Source: CAMQVM01 sp044433365 (GTDB taxonomy: Bacteria > Bacteroidota > Bacteroidia > Bacteroidales > Rikenellaceae). Taken from it: DNA of 33,002 nucleotides. Of the stretch, positions 1-8,301 are shown piece after piece; position 1 is the stretch's first letter, and every line of letters begins with the position of its first letter. A program made the translations under genes and the position numbers. The stretch covers positions 1-33,002 of the forward strand of contig JAWXTR010000019.1 of NCBI GenBank assembly GCA_044433365.1, in the 5' to 3' direction. The notes under the pieces were generated by a model. It was not told the DNA's origin. It worked only from the letters and a program-made list of their open reading frames with translations, and did no database searches.

Positions 1-2
1 GA

Positions 3-137
3 GATTTTTTGCTATTGAATCGAAAATATAGTGGTTCTATATTGAGATTTAATAGTGAAAAATATCGCTCCAAGAGTGCTATTAAGAATATGGCAATAAT
101 TGTTTTACACTACTTATTAATGCGAATAAAGGTTTGA
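3..137 (+). CDS. possible 3' end of a gene cut by the window edge
   Basis: An open frame runs in from the left edge and ends at a TGA at 135-137, giving about 44 residues ending HYLLMRIKV. The piece is rich in K, R and hydrophobic residues. It is too short to assign to a family. The only support beyond openness is that a strong plus-strand terminator follows about 90 bases later (225-284), as expected at the end of a plus-strand transcript. It could equally be chance; only the sequence to the left can tell. Confidence 0.35.
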   Translation, partial: DFLLLNRKYSGSILRFNSEKYRSKSAIKNMAIIVLHYLLMRIKV

Positions 138-224
138 AATTTTTGAGCTATTTTTGTTATTCGAGTTATAAGAAAATAACTTTGAGGGCGACTCAAAAGT
201 AAATAAATTTACTTAAAATTAAAC

Positions 225-284
225 AATCCAGACCATTACCCCTACTCACAACGCTTGTGAACAGGGGTGATGGTCTGGATTTTT
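225..284 (+). terminator. strong intrinsic terminator, plus strand
   Basis: A 19-bp stem (225-243 with 263-281, one G-T pair) closes a 19-nt loop that can itself fold (CACAA/TTGTG), and is followed by TTTT. On the opposite strand no comparable T run follows, so it most likely ends a plus-strand transcript coming from the left. The remaining gene-free bases up to 396 hold only short hairpins: TTGTGGG/CCCACAA near 286-302, CCGCTTT/AAAGCGG near 346-363, and AAAGGTTT/AAACCTTT near 364-383. The last could weakly terminate the minus-strand acyl-CoA synthetase gene. Confidence 0.75.
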
Positions 285-396
285 GATTGTGGGCCACCCA
301 CAAGGGCTGGCAAAAATCGTTCGTTTCCACTCACGGCTTCGCTCCGCTTTTCTTAAAGCGGAAAAAGGTTTTTCAAACCTTTATTGGCATTATTAA

Positions 397-2049
397 TTAA
401 ACTATCGTCTCACCTCTCTCAGAGAGCATTTGAGCTGCAACATCCTTCAACTTATACTTCTGAATTTTGCCACTTGTAGTCATTGGAAAGCCCTCAACGA
501 AGAAGATATATTTTGGAATTTTATATCGAGCTATTTGGTCGCTACAATAACGACGGATATCCTCTTCTGTAAGTTTTTCGCCCTCTTTTATCTTAACAAA
601 TGCACCTACTTGCTCACCATATCGTGGTGAAGGAATACCTGCCACTTCGACAGCTTCAATTTGCGGCATACGATACAAGAAATTCTCAATCTCACGAGGA
701 TATATATTTTCACCACCTCTAATTATCATCTCTTTGCTACGTCCTGTAATACGAAGGTATCCCGCTTCGTCCATAACGCCCAAATCACCAGAGTGTAGGA
801 ATCCATTTTCGTCTATAACCTCGGCTGTAGCTTCTGGATTGTTGTAGTAGCCTTTCATAACATTATAACCTCGGCAACATACCTCACCTTGAACACCATA
901 AGGAGCATCTTCGCCAGTGACTGGGTCGACAATCTTAACCTCTACATGAGGGAAAGAGCGTCCAACTGTAGTAGCTCTAATCTCTGGAGAGTCGGTAACA
1001 CGTGTTGCGGTCATACCTGGAGAGGTCTCAGTTAAACCATATACACTAATAATATCTTTGATGTGCATCTTTTCCATCACTTGGTTCATAGTCTCAATAG
1101 GACAAGGTGCCCCAGCCATAATACCTGTACGAAGCGATGTTAAATCGAACATATCAAACATTGGATGGTTAAGCTCAGCGATATACATCGTTGGCACTCC
1201 ATAAACTGCTGTACAACGCTCTTTAGCGATAGATGCAAGCACTGCAAGCGGCTCAAACTCCTCTACCATAACCATAGTAGCACCATGAGTAACGATGGCA
1301 CAAAGCGCAAGTACTGCACCAAAGCAGTGGAACATCGGCACACACACCAACAACCTATCCTCTTTCGTGTAGTGCATACAGTCGCCTGCTGTCAATCCAT
1401 TATTTAGGATATTATAGTGCGAAAGCATCACCCCTTTAGGGAAACCTGTTGTTCCAGAGGTGTACTGCATATTTGTGGTATCGTGAGTATTGAATGTTGT
1501 TTTAACTCTCTCAAGCTCCTCATCTCCTAGCGATGAACCTAGCGTTATAAGCTCAGCAGTGGTATACATACCTTTCTGCTTTTCATAGCCCATAAAGACT
1601 ACATTTTTAAGCTCAGGAAATTTTTCTGATTTAAACTCTGCTCTTTCAGCAGTTTTTAGCTCTGGAGCAATTCTATAAAGAGTCTCAATATAGTTATTAT
1701 CTCTAAAACCCTTACCAATACAAAGAGTGTGAATATCTGCATTTTGCATAATATATTCAAGCTCCGAATCTTTGTAGTTTGTGTTTACGGTAACAAGTAC
1801 AGCACCTACTTTTGCAGTGGCAAACATATAGGTAATCCAATCGGGGATATTTTTTGCCCAAACTCCCACTTTTGAATCTTTCTTTACACCCATATATATA
1901 AGAGCCTTTGCAATTTTATCGACTCTTTCGTTAAAAGTGGCGTAAGTAAAGCGTAAATCTCTATCTGGATATACCAAAAACTCTCTATCTGGATCGTTTG
2001 CAGCGTTATATTCTAAAATTGAACCTAGTGTATGATTAATTAATTCCAT
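397..2049 (-). CDS. AMP-dependent acyl-CoA synthetase / ligase (fatty-acid-CoA ligase type)
   Basis: This is a 550-residue adenylate-forming enzyme that would activate a carboxylic acid with ATP and load it on CoA in the cytoplasm. It has the full set of family motifs: the P-loop YTSGTTGFPKG at about 196-206, the A5 motif YGLTETSP at 337-344, the GD of HSGDLG at about 421, the hinge GRSKEMIIRGGENIYPREIE at about 436-455, and the C-terminal catalytic lysine in TTSGK (K528). Length and N-terminal layout fit medium- or long-chain fatty-acyl-CoA synthetases, but the chain length of the substrate cannot be read from sequence. It lies 130 bp downstream of an XRE-cupin regulator on the same strand, which may control it. 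An inverted-repeat element (2081-2130) lies between the two. Confidence 0.9.
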   Translation of the reverse strand: MELINHTLGSILEYNAANDPDREFLVYPDRDLRFTYATFNERVDKIAKALIYMGVKKDSKVGVWAKNIPDWITYMFATAKVGAVLVTVNTNYKDSELEYIMQNADIHTLCIGKGFRDNNYIETLYRIAPELKTAERAEFKSEKFPELKNVVFMGYEKQKGMYTTAELITLGSSLGDEELERVKTTFNTHDTTNMQYTSGTTGFPKGVMLSHYNILNNGLTAGDCMHYTKEDRLLVCVPMFHCFGAVLALCAIVTHGATMVMVEEFEPLAVLASIAKERCTAVYGVPTMYIAELNHPMFDMFDLTSLRTGIMAGAPCPIETMNQVMEKMHIKDIISVYGLTETSPGMTATRVTDSPEIRATTVGRSFPHVEVKIVDPVTGEDAPYGVQGEVCCRGYNVMKGYYNNPEATAEVIDENGFLHSGDLGVMDEAGYLRITGRSKEMIIRGGENIYPREIENFLYRMPQIEAVEVAGIPSPRYGEQVGAFVKIKEGEKLTEEDIRRYCSDQIARYKIPKYIFFVEGFPMTTSGKIQKYKLKDVAAQMLSERGETIV

Positions 2050-2080
2050 CGTTTTGTCTGTAGTAATTATAATATCTATT

Positions 2081-2130
2081 ATAGGGAGTTCTAAATTCTG
2101 GATTATAAGGAATTTTAGAACTTCCCTTAT
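2081..2130. repeat. small inverted-repeat element, GGGAGTTCTAA family, copy 1
   Basis: The left end ATAGGGAGTTCTAAA mirrors the right end TTTTAGAACTTCCCTTAT with two one-base slips, around a centre reading TCTGGATTATAAGGA. It lies between the acyl-CoA synthetase and XRE-cupin genes. The same ends recur at 2754-2829, 23859-24063 and 28979-29050, with a half copy near 25764. Confidence 0.6.
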
Positions 2131-2179
2131 GTAGTTTAAAAAGCTGATAACTAAAATGAAAAAATACGGTATCCAACCT

Positions 2180-2731
2180 CTACCAAGGTGTGTAAATTAC
2201 CGCCATTAAAGTGGCTGTTTCGGTTGTAGATTTATAGCTATGAGGCACAATTGAATCGTAATAAATCGAATCTCCTTTAGTCATCACTATCTTTTTACCA
2301 CCAAGAGTCAACACCACTTCACCCTCTAATATGTAAGTAAACTCTTCTCCCTCATGAGTAGAAGTTGCAGCAGAGCTATCTTCACCACTTTTTAATGTCA
2401 CCATTATAGGCTCCATACTTCGCATAGTTTTATTTGGGGCTAATGAGTGTATTGAACTTATATTTTCACCACTTGAAGCTCTTTTAGGCGAAATTGGACG
2501 CTCTTCTTTGCGAATAACAGTAGCCTCAGCTCCATCTTCCTCGTCTATTAGTAGCTCTAAGGGTAGATCTAATGCTTTGCTTATCTTGATTAATGTGGTA
2601 ATGTTAGGCGAAGCCTCTGATTTTAAGATTTGTGATAGTTGAATCTCATTAATACTACACATCTTTGCCAAGGTTGCTTCGTCCAACCCCTTTTCCTCCA
2701 TAAGATTTCGTAGTCTGTTTGTAAAGCGCAT
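2180..2731 (-). CDS. XRE-family regulator with C-terminal cupin domain
   Basis: This is a 183-residue two-domain regulator. Residues about 1-62 form a Cro/C1-type helix-turn-helix (GLDEATLAKMCSINEIQLSQIL is the recognition region). A linker of about 40 residues follows, and residues about 105-183 form a small-molecule cupin (EGEEFTYILEGEVVLTLGG, then GDSIYYDSIVPHSY). Regulators of this architecture usually bind a metabolite or metal in the cupin and act on a neighbouring metabolic gene. Here that is probably the acyl-CoA synthetase just downstream on the same strand (inference). The start is the ATG directly before the HTH. Element copy 2 (2754-2829) lies just upstream, where the promoter would be expected. 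Confidence 0.88.
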   Translation of the reverse strand: MRFTNRLRNLMEEKGLDEATLAKMCSINEIQLSQILKSEASPNITTLIKISKALDLPLELLIDEEDGAEATVIRKEERPISPKRASSGENISSIHSLAPNKTMRSMEPIMVTLKSGEDSSAATSTHEGEEFTYILEGEVVLTLGGKKIVMTKGDSIYYDSIVPHSYKSTTETATLMAVIYTPW

Positions 2732-2753
2732 TATATTTAAATTTTTTATGAAA

Positions 2754-2829
2754 GGGAGTTTTAAGTTTTGGATTTTAGGAGGTTATTATTAGATTAAAAT
2801 CTCCTAAAGCCATAAACTAAAAATTTCCC
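2754..2829. repeat. inverted-repeat element, GGGAGTTCTAA family, copy 2
   Basis: This 76-bp imperfect palindrome runs from GGGAGTTTTAAGTTTTGG to CTAAAAATTTCCC, with a better-matched inner stem (TTTTAGGAG with CTCCTAAAG). Its centre resembles that of copy 1. It lies 22 bp upstream of the XRE-cupin start and could act on that promoter or leader. Confidence 0.55.
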
Positions 2830-2972
2830 ATGGTTTCTTAAAATATTTGTCCAATCAAAATTTTAATAACGAACAGATATAATTTCAAACGTAAAGATTA
2901 CAATTCTTTACTCTATAACAATATGCATATCTTTAATTGTTACAACATCCAACAATCAAAAACATATAAAAG

Positions 2973-3012
2973 TTACCTCCATTTTCACATAAAACTGTGA
3001 AAATGGAGGTAA
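2973..3012 (-). terminator. intrinsic terminator of the fucosidase gene
   Basis: A perfect 17-bp inverted repeat (2973-2989 with 2996-3012, 6-nt loop) lies 44 bp past the fucosidase stop. Read on the minus strand it is followed by CTTTTAT. The gene-free stretch 2732-3055 otherwise holds only the repeat element at 2754-2829 and plain AT-rich sequence. Confidence 0.75.
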
Positions 3013-3055
3013 GAAAAAAATAATTTTATTCAGATTTTATAAATTCGCCTTTTGA

Positions 3056-4594
3056 CTATTTACCCCAAGTAATTTTAAATACAGGAAGAATATGACTTGT
3101 TGAAAAATCTGGTTTTGAAATAGTTAAAGCATCAGCTGCCTGTTTCCACTGAATTTTCTCTTTTGAACCTAAAAGTTCGATAGATTTTACTGTTTTACCG
3201 CTTTTTGCAATTTCACGAAGTAGTATATCTTCGGTTGGAATACCCATAGCTGTAGCATAAACCACCTTGCTGGCTTTGTCACGAGTGTAGCGAATATCTT
3301 TTGGTGTATAGTGGAAATCTTCAGCCCAGTCGGCTGCACCACCTCTATCTTGAGGACCTTCGCCAAATGTAGTCCAAGGGCGAGTTTCAAAGATAGATTC
3401 AGAGTTCATATCCATCCATTTTGCAAGCGATGCAAGTAGCTCTTCCACCTCTTTATCTATTGTTCCATCAGGACGTTGCAAAATATTTAGAAGCATATTA
3501 CCATTTTTACTAACAACATCAACAAGAGTTGTCAACACCCAAAATGGCGAACGATACATTGTGCCTGTATCTTTATTTACATAATTTTCGTTATAAAACC
3601 AGTCACCAATAGATGTGTCGGTCTGCCATGGATACTTGCCAATTTCAGCTAATCCGCCACGCTCTCTATCTTCAACGCCAATTTCTGGGTCGTAATACTC
3701 CCAACCAGCACCCGAACGAGCAGGTTTTGAAAGATATACAGCCTCTAATTTACCCTTATTTTTCTCAACATCATTGTTGTAGTAGTTTGCAAGCATCTCT
3801 TCACCGTAGTGACCAAAAGGAAGTGCTGCATCAGAGTAAAGTAGATCAGGCTTGTAGTTGTTAAGCAGGTCAGACATACGTGCAAACCAAAGTTGCGCAA
3901 ACATACCATCCTCATGCACCCATTTATAAGGTTTATCTGACGGACTATAGTATAAATCCCAATCTTTCCAGCTTGTAGCACCATCATAAGCTACCCCTTT
4001 TTTGTCGCCCTCAGTATCGGCTGCTTTATTTGATTGAAACCAACCATAACCAGCAGAAAGATGCTCAGAAACACCAAATTTAAGACCATATTTTTTAGCA
4101 GCCTCTTGCCAAGCACCCACAATATCACGTTTTGGACCCATATCTACAGCATTCCAACGAGTATATTTTGAATCCCAAAGGTCGAAATTGTCGTGGTGAA
4201 CACCCATACTTACAAAATATTTTGCTCCTGCTGCCTTGTATAGCTTCATAAGTGCATCAGGGTTAAAATTTTCGGCTTTCCAAAGCGGAACTATATCTTT
4301 GTAGCCCACCTCCGAAGGATGACCATAGTTTTTTACGTGGTAGTCGTAAACATCTTTTTTATAGTTTTTATTGTTGTTTGGCTCATACATCGCACGTGCA
4401 TACCAATCGCCTTGCATCGGCACAGATTGCGGTCCCCAGTGCGCCCAGATACCAAATTTTGCATCACGAAACCACTCTGGACACTCATACTGACGTAGCG
4501 ACTCCAGATTATTTTCAAAGTGTAGATTTTTCTTCTGCGCATTTGCTACAGATACAGCTGCTAGAAAAGCAGCAAAAATTAGTAGTTTTTTCAT
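3056..4594 (-). CDS. secreted alpha-L-fucosidase, glycoside hydrolase family 29
   Basis: This is a 512-residue exported enzyme that would release terminal alpha-L-fucose from glycans such as mucin or milk oligosaccharides in the periplasm. It starts with a Sec signal peptide (KKLLIFAAFLAAVSVANAQ, cut after about residue 19). GH29 landmarks follow: WFRDAKFGIWAHWGP at about 41-55, MGVHHDNFDLWDSK at about 130-143, and the nucleophile region PDLLYSDAALPF, where D255 is the likely catalytic aspartate. The usual motif there is W/Y-x-D. SKNGNMLLNI at about 362-371 is also typical. The acid/base residue cannot be placed by eye. The gene stands alone between its own promoter (4675-4706) and terminator (2973-3012). 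Family call is firm; linkage preference is unknown. Confidence 0.93.
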   Translation of the reverse strand: MKKLLIFAAFLAAVSVANAQKKNLHFENNLESLRQYECPEWFRDAKFGIWAHWGPQSVPMQGDWYARAMYEPNNNKNYKKDVYDYHVKNYGHPSEVGYKDIVPLWKAENFNPDALMKLYKAAGAKYFVSMGVHHDNFDLWDSKYTRWNAVDMGPKRDIVGAWQEAAKKYGLKFGVSEHLSAGYGWFQSNKAADTEGDKKGVAYDGATSWKDWDLYYSPSDKPYKWVHEDGMFAQLWFARMSDLLNNYKPDLLYSDAALPFGHYGEEMLANYYNNDVEKNKGKLEAVYLSKPARSGAGWEYYDPEIGVEDRERGGLAEIGKYPWQTDTSIGDWFYNENYVNKDTGTMYRSPFWVLTTLVDVVSKNGNMLLNILQRPDGTIDKEVEELLASLAKWMDMNSESIFETRPWTTFGEGPQDRGGAADWAEDFHYTPKDIRYTRDKASKVVYATAMGIPTEDILLREIAKSGKTVKSIELLGSKEKIQWKQAADALTISKPDFSTSHILPVFKITWGK

Positions 4595-4614
4595 TTTACT
4601 TTTTTTGAGTTATT

Positions 4615-4667
4615 AGGAACATCAAAGTAGTGTAAAATCTCGATTTTGAAAGATTCTAAATGTTCCT
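4615..4667 (-). promoter_or_regulatory. palindromic 5' leader of the fucosidase gene
   Basis: An 8-bp inverted repeat (AGGAACAT at 4615-4622, ATGTTCCT at 4660-4667) encloses a second palindrome (AAAATCTCGATTTT at 4634-4647). All of it lies just downstream of the predicted transcription start. It could be an operator for a dimeric regulator or a hairpin in the leader RNA. Confidence 0.4.
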
Positions 4668-4674
4668 CTAGTTA

Positions 4675-4706
4675 CAAAAATAGCAATTTTATTCGAAATA
4701 TACAAT
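4675..4706 (-). promoter_or_regulatory. Bacteroidetes-type promoter of the fucosidase gene
   Basis: On the minus strand ATTG (4706-4703; consensus TTTG) is followed after exactly 20 bp by TATTTTTG (4682-4675), a full match to TAnnTTTG. Transcription would start near 4668, giving a leader of about 75 nt. Confidence 0.55.
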
Positions 4707-4723
4707 TTTTAAACGATTTTGTT

Positions 4724-5869
4724 CTAGTGAACTTCTAAAATACCTACTATCTCACTATACCCCCCCGAAAACCCGTAATTGCAACGGTTAAAATTAGATT
4801 TTGCCAATTTTTGAGCTAAATCGCTATCAGTCAATACCATTTTAAGTTTTTGAGCCATATCTTCGCAGTTTCCAACTTCGAAAAGCAGACCATTATCTCC
4901 ATTTTTTATAATACTTTGCGTTGCGCCAATATTAGAACCTACCACAGGAAGATAGTTTACACCAGCCTCAAGCAGGGTAAGCGGAAACGACTCATAACAA
5001 CGAGTTGGAAAGAGTAGCAGAGACGACGTTTGATATCTTTCGATTAACTGCTCACGGTTTAATCCTCCTAAAAGCTCCACATTTTGCGGAATGTCGTAGG
5101 TAGCAATCTCTTTTTCATTGTAACGCCCAGCCATTAGAAATTTTACTTCGGGTAGAAGCCGAGCCACGTTAAAAACTAAATCAAACCCCTTTTCGTAAGA
5201 TAATCTACCAACATAAAGTACCGAACCATCTCTTCTGTAGCCTCTATCAAGCGGCATGAAAGAGGTGAAATTTGGGATAACTTTTAGTTTTTTATTATTG
5301 AAACCATACTGCACCAATTTCTGGCGTTGAAAATCGGTTGTTGGAGCAAAAACATCGATATTTTTTCGATACAATCCAAAAATTCGTGCCGAAAAGCTAC
5401 GCAAAGCATAAGCTACACTTCCTAAAAAACTACCCTCACATCTATATTTTATACAGTTAAACTCTCTAACGCCTTTAGCGCACTTTTCGCACACCTTTCC
5501 ACCGTTAAGGAATAGACCAGTTGGGCATAATAGGCGGTAATTATGCAGAAACATTATAGATTTTACCCCTGCTCTCTTTACAGCTAATAATACTAGTGGT
5601 GAGATAATTGGGAAAAGATTATGAACAAACACCACCTCTATCTTTTCTCTTTCGATTATCTTTTTAACATCAGCGTAGGCAGCAAAATTTGCAAGTGAGG
5701 TGAAAAACGAACCAACTTTGCCAAGCTTCCACCTTTTCATCTCGTTATAATCACGAAAATAGGTAAAAACCGTATCGCCAGCCTTTGAAAAAAGCTCTTG
5801 CTGCATCGCTACAACGCTCTCCTCGCCACCTTGTGTGCTGTATTTGTTATGTATTATTAGTATGCGCAT
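4724..5869 (-). CDS. glycosyltransferase, GT4-type (GT-B fold)
   Basis: This 381-residue enzyme probably transfers a sugar from a nucleotide-sugar onto a surface glycan at the inner face of the membrane. The N-terminal half starts MRILIIHNKYSTQGGEESVV, the glycine-rich acceptor side of GT-B enzymes. The C-terminal half has the donor site, with VLYVGRLSYEKGFD at about 217-230 and the E-x7-E pair E293/E301 (CYESFPLTLLEAG). A cysteine cluster (C115, C127, C130, C139, C144) at about 115-144 is seen in a subset of GT4 proteins and might bind a metal. It ends a minus-strand run, 19 bp after priA, so it is probably cotranscribed with it. Sugar and acceptor are unknown. Confidence 0.85.
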   Translation of the reverse strand: MRILIIHNKYSTQGGEESVVAMQQELFSKAGDTVFTYFRDYNEMKRWKLGKVGSFFTSLANFAAYADVKKIIEREKIEVVFVHNLFPIISPLVLLAVKRAGVKSIMFLHNYRLLCPTGLFLNGGKVCEKCAKGVREFNCIKYRCEGSFLGSVAYALRSFSARIFGLYRKNIDVFAPTTDFQRQKLVQYGFNNKKLKVIPNFTSFMPLDRGYRRDGSVLYVGRLSYEKGFDLVFNVARLLPEVKFLMAGRYNEKEIATYDIPQNVELLGGLNREQLIERYQTSSLLLFPTRCYESFPLTLLEAGVNYLPVVGSNIGATQSIIKNGDNGLLFEVGNCEDMAQKLKMVLTDSDLAQKLAKSNFNRCNYGFSGGYSEIVGILEVH

Positions 5870-5888
5870 ATTTTTAATCTAATTTTAA

Positions 5889-8225
5889 CTAAACAACTGT
5901 AACTCTCCATCTTACTCCTTTTAAAAGAGTCTTAGCTTGTAGTTGCGACTCTCGTTTGGCGTGTATAAAGCCATCTTTTAGGTCGCTTCGAATTATCACC
6001 TCTCTAATATATCGTCCTTGAATTTTGTCGACCATTGGTACTACGACATCCGATACTCTACTACTTAGAAGCCTGCGACACTCTGCCGAAAATCGCCTAG
6101 CAGCACTATCTAGTAGCTGCTCATCTTGATGCTCAATACGATAGGTTATAACTCTGCAAAATGGAGGATATCCAAAACTGTAGCGGTCGGCAAGCTCTCT
6201 TTCGAAAAGTGCATTATAGTTGTTGTAAGTAAAATTTTGTAAAAAATCTTCATGCTCCGCCATCTGTAGTGCCATCACCGAATTTTTACTATCTATAAGC
6301 AACATTCTAAGCAATGTAAGCAGCTGAAAAGCTCTTTCAGAGGCTTTATAGTCGGGTTGTGAAAACAGATTATCACCATTTACCACCCCTACAAACGTAA
6401 GGTTTTCAGGCTTTGGAAGCGATAACATAATTTGTGTTCCTATTACAATATCAACCTCTTTTTTCTCAATTTTTTCGACTATTTCGTTGAAAATACGTGG
6501 TTTGCCCATAGTGTCGGCATCCACCCTGACAACTCTAAGATGAGGAAATAGTTCCATAATCTTCAACTCCACATTTTCGGTGCCAACCCCCTGTTTTCGA
6601 AGATTACCACTACCACACGACTTGCATTTTTGCTCTACAGAGTAGCTACTACCACAATATCTACACCGTAAATCGTTGGTAGCCATAAAATATGCTAAAG
6701 TTGTGTTGCAGTTGTTGCACTGCACTGCCTCACCACACTCAACGCACTCTAAGACTGTGGCATACCCTTTGCGATTTTGATACAGAAAGCTCATTTCGCC
6801 CTTAGCAGCTCTCTTTTCTATCTCGGTGATTATAAAGTTACTAAGATAGCGACGGTCGGTGGAGCTACAGTACATTTTTCGCTCTCTAGGGGCTATATTA
6901 TTTCGGTTTATAGCGACTATTTTTGAGTTAAAATCTCGTTTTTCTGATATTAATCTGTATTTTCCAATTTTACAATTGTAGAGGCTCTCAACTGATGGTG
7001 CACTTGATAATAATAAAGTTTGTGCCTTGTGTAGGTGGGCAAGATATACCGCTGCATCACGCCCATTAAAGTTTAGTTCATACTCTGAGGCTTGATATAG
7101 TTGGTCGTGCTCTCTGTCTACAATTAGAAGCTGGAGATTTTTAAATGGCAAGCCAACGCCCATTCTTGAAGAGACCACTAAAGTGCCCCCACTGCTTGTT
7201 AGGATTGAAAAATAGAGCTGATGAAGCTGAGGTTTTGATTTTTTACGGTCGTAAACAACCATATTTTCACCAAAATGGCTCTTAAACAGCTCAATATAAC
7301 TATTAGCAGAGTTTAATAGAGGGGTAAGAAATAGCACCTCTCCGCCTCCTTGAAGCACAATATCTATTACCCTACAGAGCATATCCTTTAGCTCTTTATC
7401 TTTTTGAGATTCGATAAGTAGAGTTTTGCCTTTACCGTAATTTTCAAGAACTTTTGTTGTTAAACTATTATCGCTCGACTTATTTAGTGGCTCTTGTAGG
7501 GTGTAGGGAGGGAGGGAGTAGTCTGTCTCTCGTTTTTCGCTTCCCTGCACCAAAATATTGCTTTCGACAAGTTGTGAAATTATAGAACCACTATACCCTT
7601 TTGCCATTAACTCTCGTTTGTCTATCGAAAAATCAACAATTTTTTCAGCGTTTCCATCACCAACTTTTACCGCCAACTCTTCGGCTATTTCTATAAGAAG
7701 CTGCGAACGTTTTTTTGCTCGTTTATTCTCCTCAATACCCTTTTCGAGTAGGCTTAAAGAGCTGTAATTTGGATGCAATGATATAATAGCGTGCTCTTTA
7801 TAGCCAAATATTGAGTTAAACTCAAATTTTAACTCTCCCACCTCATTTTCATCAAATTCAGTAGTAGGTTTTAGCGATGAGGGCAAAAAACTATACCCCA
7901 TCAACCCCCATGCAAGCAGATAAAATTCGTGTATCCAACTCCAAAACTGTAGCTGTTTTTCGGTAACAACTTTTTGTGAATAGAGCAGAGCCAAAACGGG
8001 TTTAATCTCTCGTTTTTTACCCTTTTTTGAGCTATTTTCTTCGCCTATTTCTACGCCATCGTCATCTCTAACAGAGACAACAACTGCCCCAACCACCTTT
8101 TTTTTGCCAATTGCAACAGCCACAAAACTCCCTACTGCTACACCCTGCTTCATTAGCTCGTCGCTAACGGAGTAGGTGTAGAGGGCGTCTATTGCTAAGG
8201 GGATTATTACTTCTGCGTAGGGCAT
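5889..8225 (-). CDS. priA: PriA-like replication restart protein with degenerate helicase motifs
   Basis: This 778-residue protein is PriA by fold, length and zinc region. PriA recognises stalled forks and loads the replicative helicase. The N-terminal DNA-binding domain (AEVIIPLAIDALYTYSV), all eight zinc cysteines (CVEC, CNNC, CRYC, CKSC; 494-537) and the C-terminal FGYPPFCR are kept. The motor is not. Where PriA has LLhGVTGSGKT, this has LLIESQKDKEL (269-279). DEEH is DREH (370-373). GTATPS is LSSAPS (about 406-411). GTQMVSKGLDF is GTQIMLSLPKP (596-606). AQVAGRAGR is TLLRMLLID (637-645). The frame is open throughout, so it is not a simple pseudogene. By inference it is an ATPase-dead primosome loader; E. 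coli PriA with a mutated Walker lysine still supports primosome assembly. A second, intact priA elsewhere is possible. Confidence 0.85.
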   Translation of the reverse strand: MPYAEVIIPLAIDALYTYSVSDELMKQGVAVGSFVAVAIGKKKVVGAVVVSVRDDDGVEIGEENSSKKGKKREIKPVLALLYSQKVVTEKQLQFWSWIHEFYLLAWGLMGYSFLPSSLKPTTEFDENEVGELKFEFNSIFGYKEHAIISLHPNYSSLSLLEKGIEENKRAKKRSQLLIEIAEELAVKVGDGNAEKIVDFSIDKRELMAKGYSGSIISQLVESNILVQGSEKRETDYSLPPYTLQEPLNKSSDNSLTTKVLENYGKGKTLLIESQKDKELKDMLCRVIDIVLQGGGEVLFLTPLLNSANSYIELFKSHFGENMVVYDRKKSKPQLHQLYFSILTSSGGTLVVSSRMGVGLPFKNLQLLIVDREHDQLYQASEYELNFNGRDAAVYLAHLHKAQTLLLSSAPSVESLYNCKIGKYRLISEKRDFNSKIVAINRNNIAPRERKMYCSSTDRRYLSNFIITEIEKRAAKGEMSFLYQNRKGYATVLECVECGEAVQCNNCNTTLAYFMATNDLRCRYCGSSYSVEQKCKSCGSGNLRKQGVGTENVELKIMELFPHLRVVRVDADTMGKPRIFNEIVEKIEKKEVDIVIGTQIMLSLPKPENLTFVGVVNGDNLFSQPDYKASERAFQLLTLLRMLLIDSKNSVMALQMAEHEDFLQNFTYNNYNALFERELADRYSFGYPPFCRVITYRIEHQDEQLLDSAARRFSAECRRLLSSRVSDVVVPMVDKIQGRYIREVIIRSDLKDGFIHAKRESQLQAKTLLKGVRWRVTVV

Positions 8226-8301
8226 TGATTTAATTATAAATTATGAATTATAAATTATAAATTCTTTATAATTAGCAATTTATAATTTATAATTAAGTTT
8301 C
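8226..8301. repeat. AT-rich palindromic spacer between M23 gene and priA
   Basis: The 76-bp spacer is built of repeated AATTATAAATT / AATTATGAATT words and their complements. It can fold into a long A-T hairpin with TTTATAATTAGCAATTTATAA at its core. Similar spacers lie at 11885-11935, 27027-27154 and 30795-30825. Confidence 0.55.
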
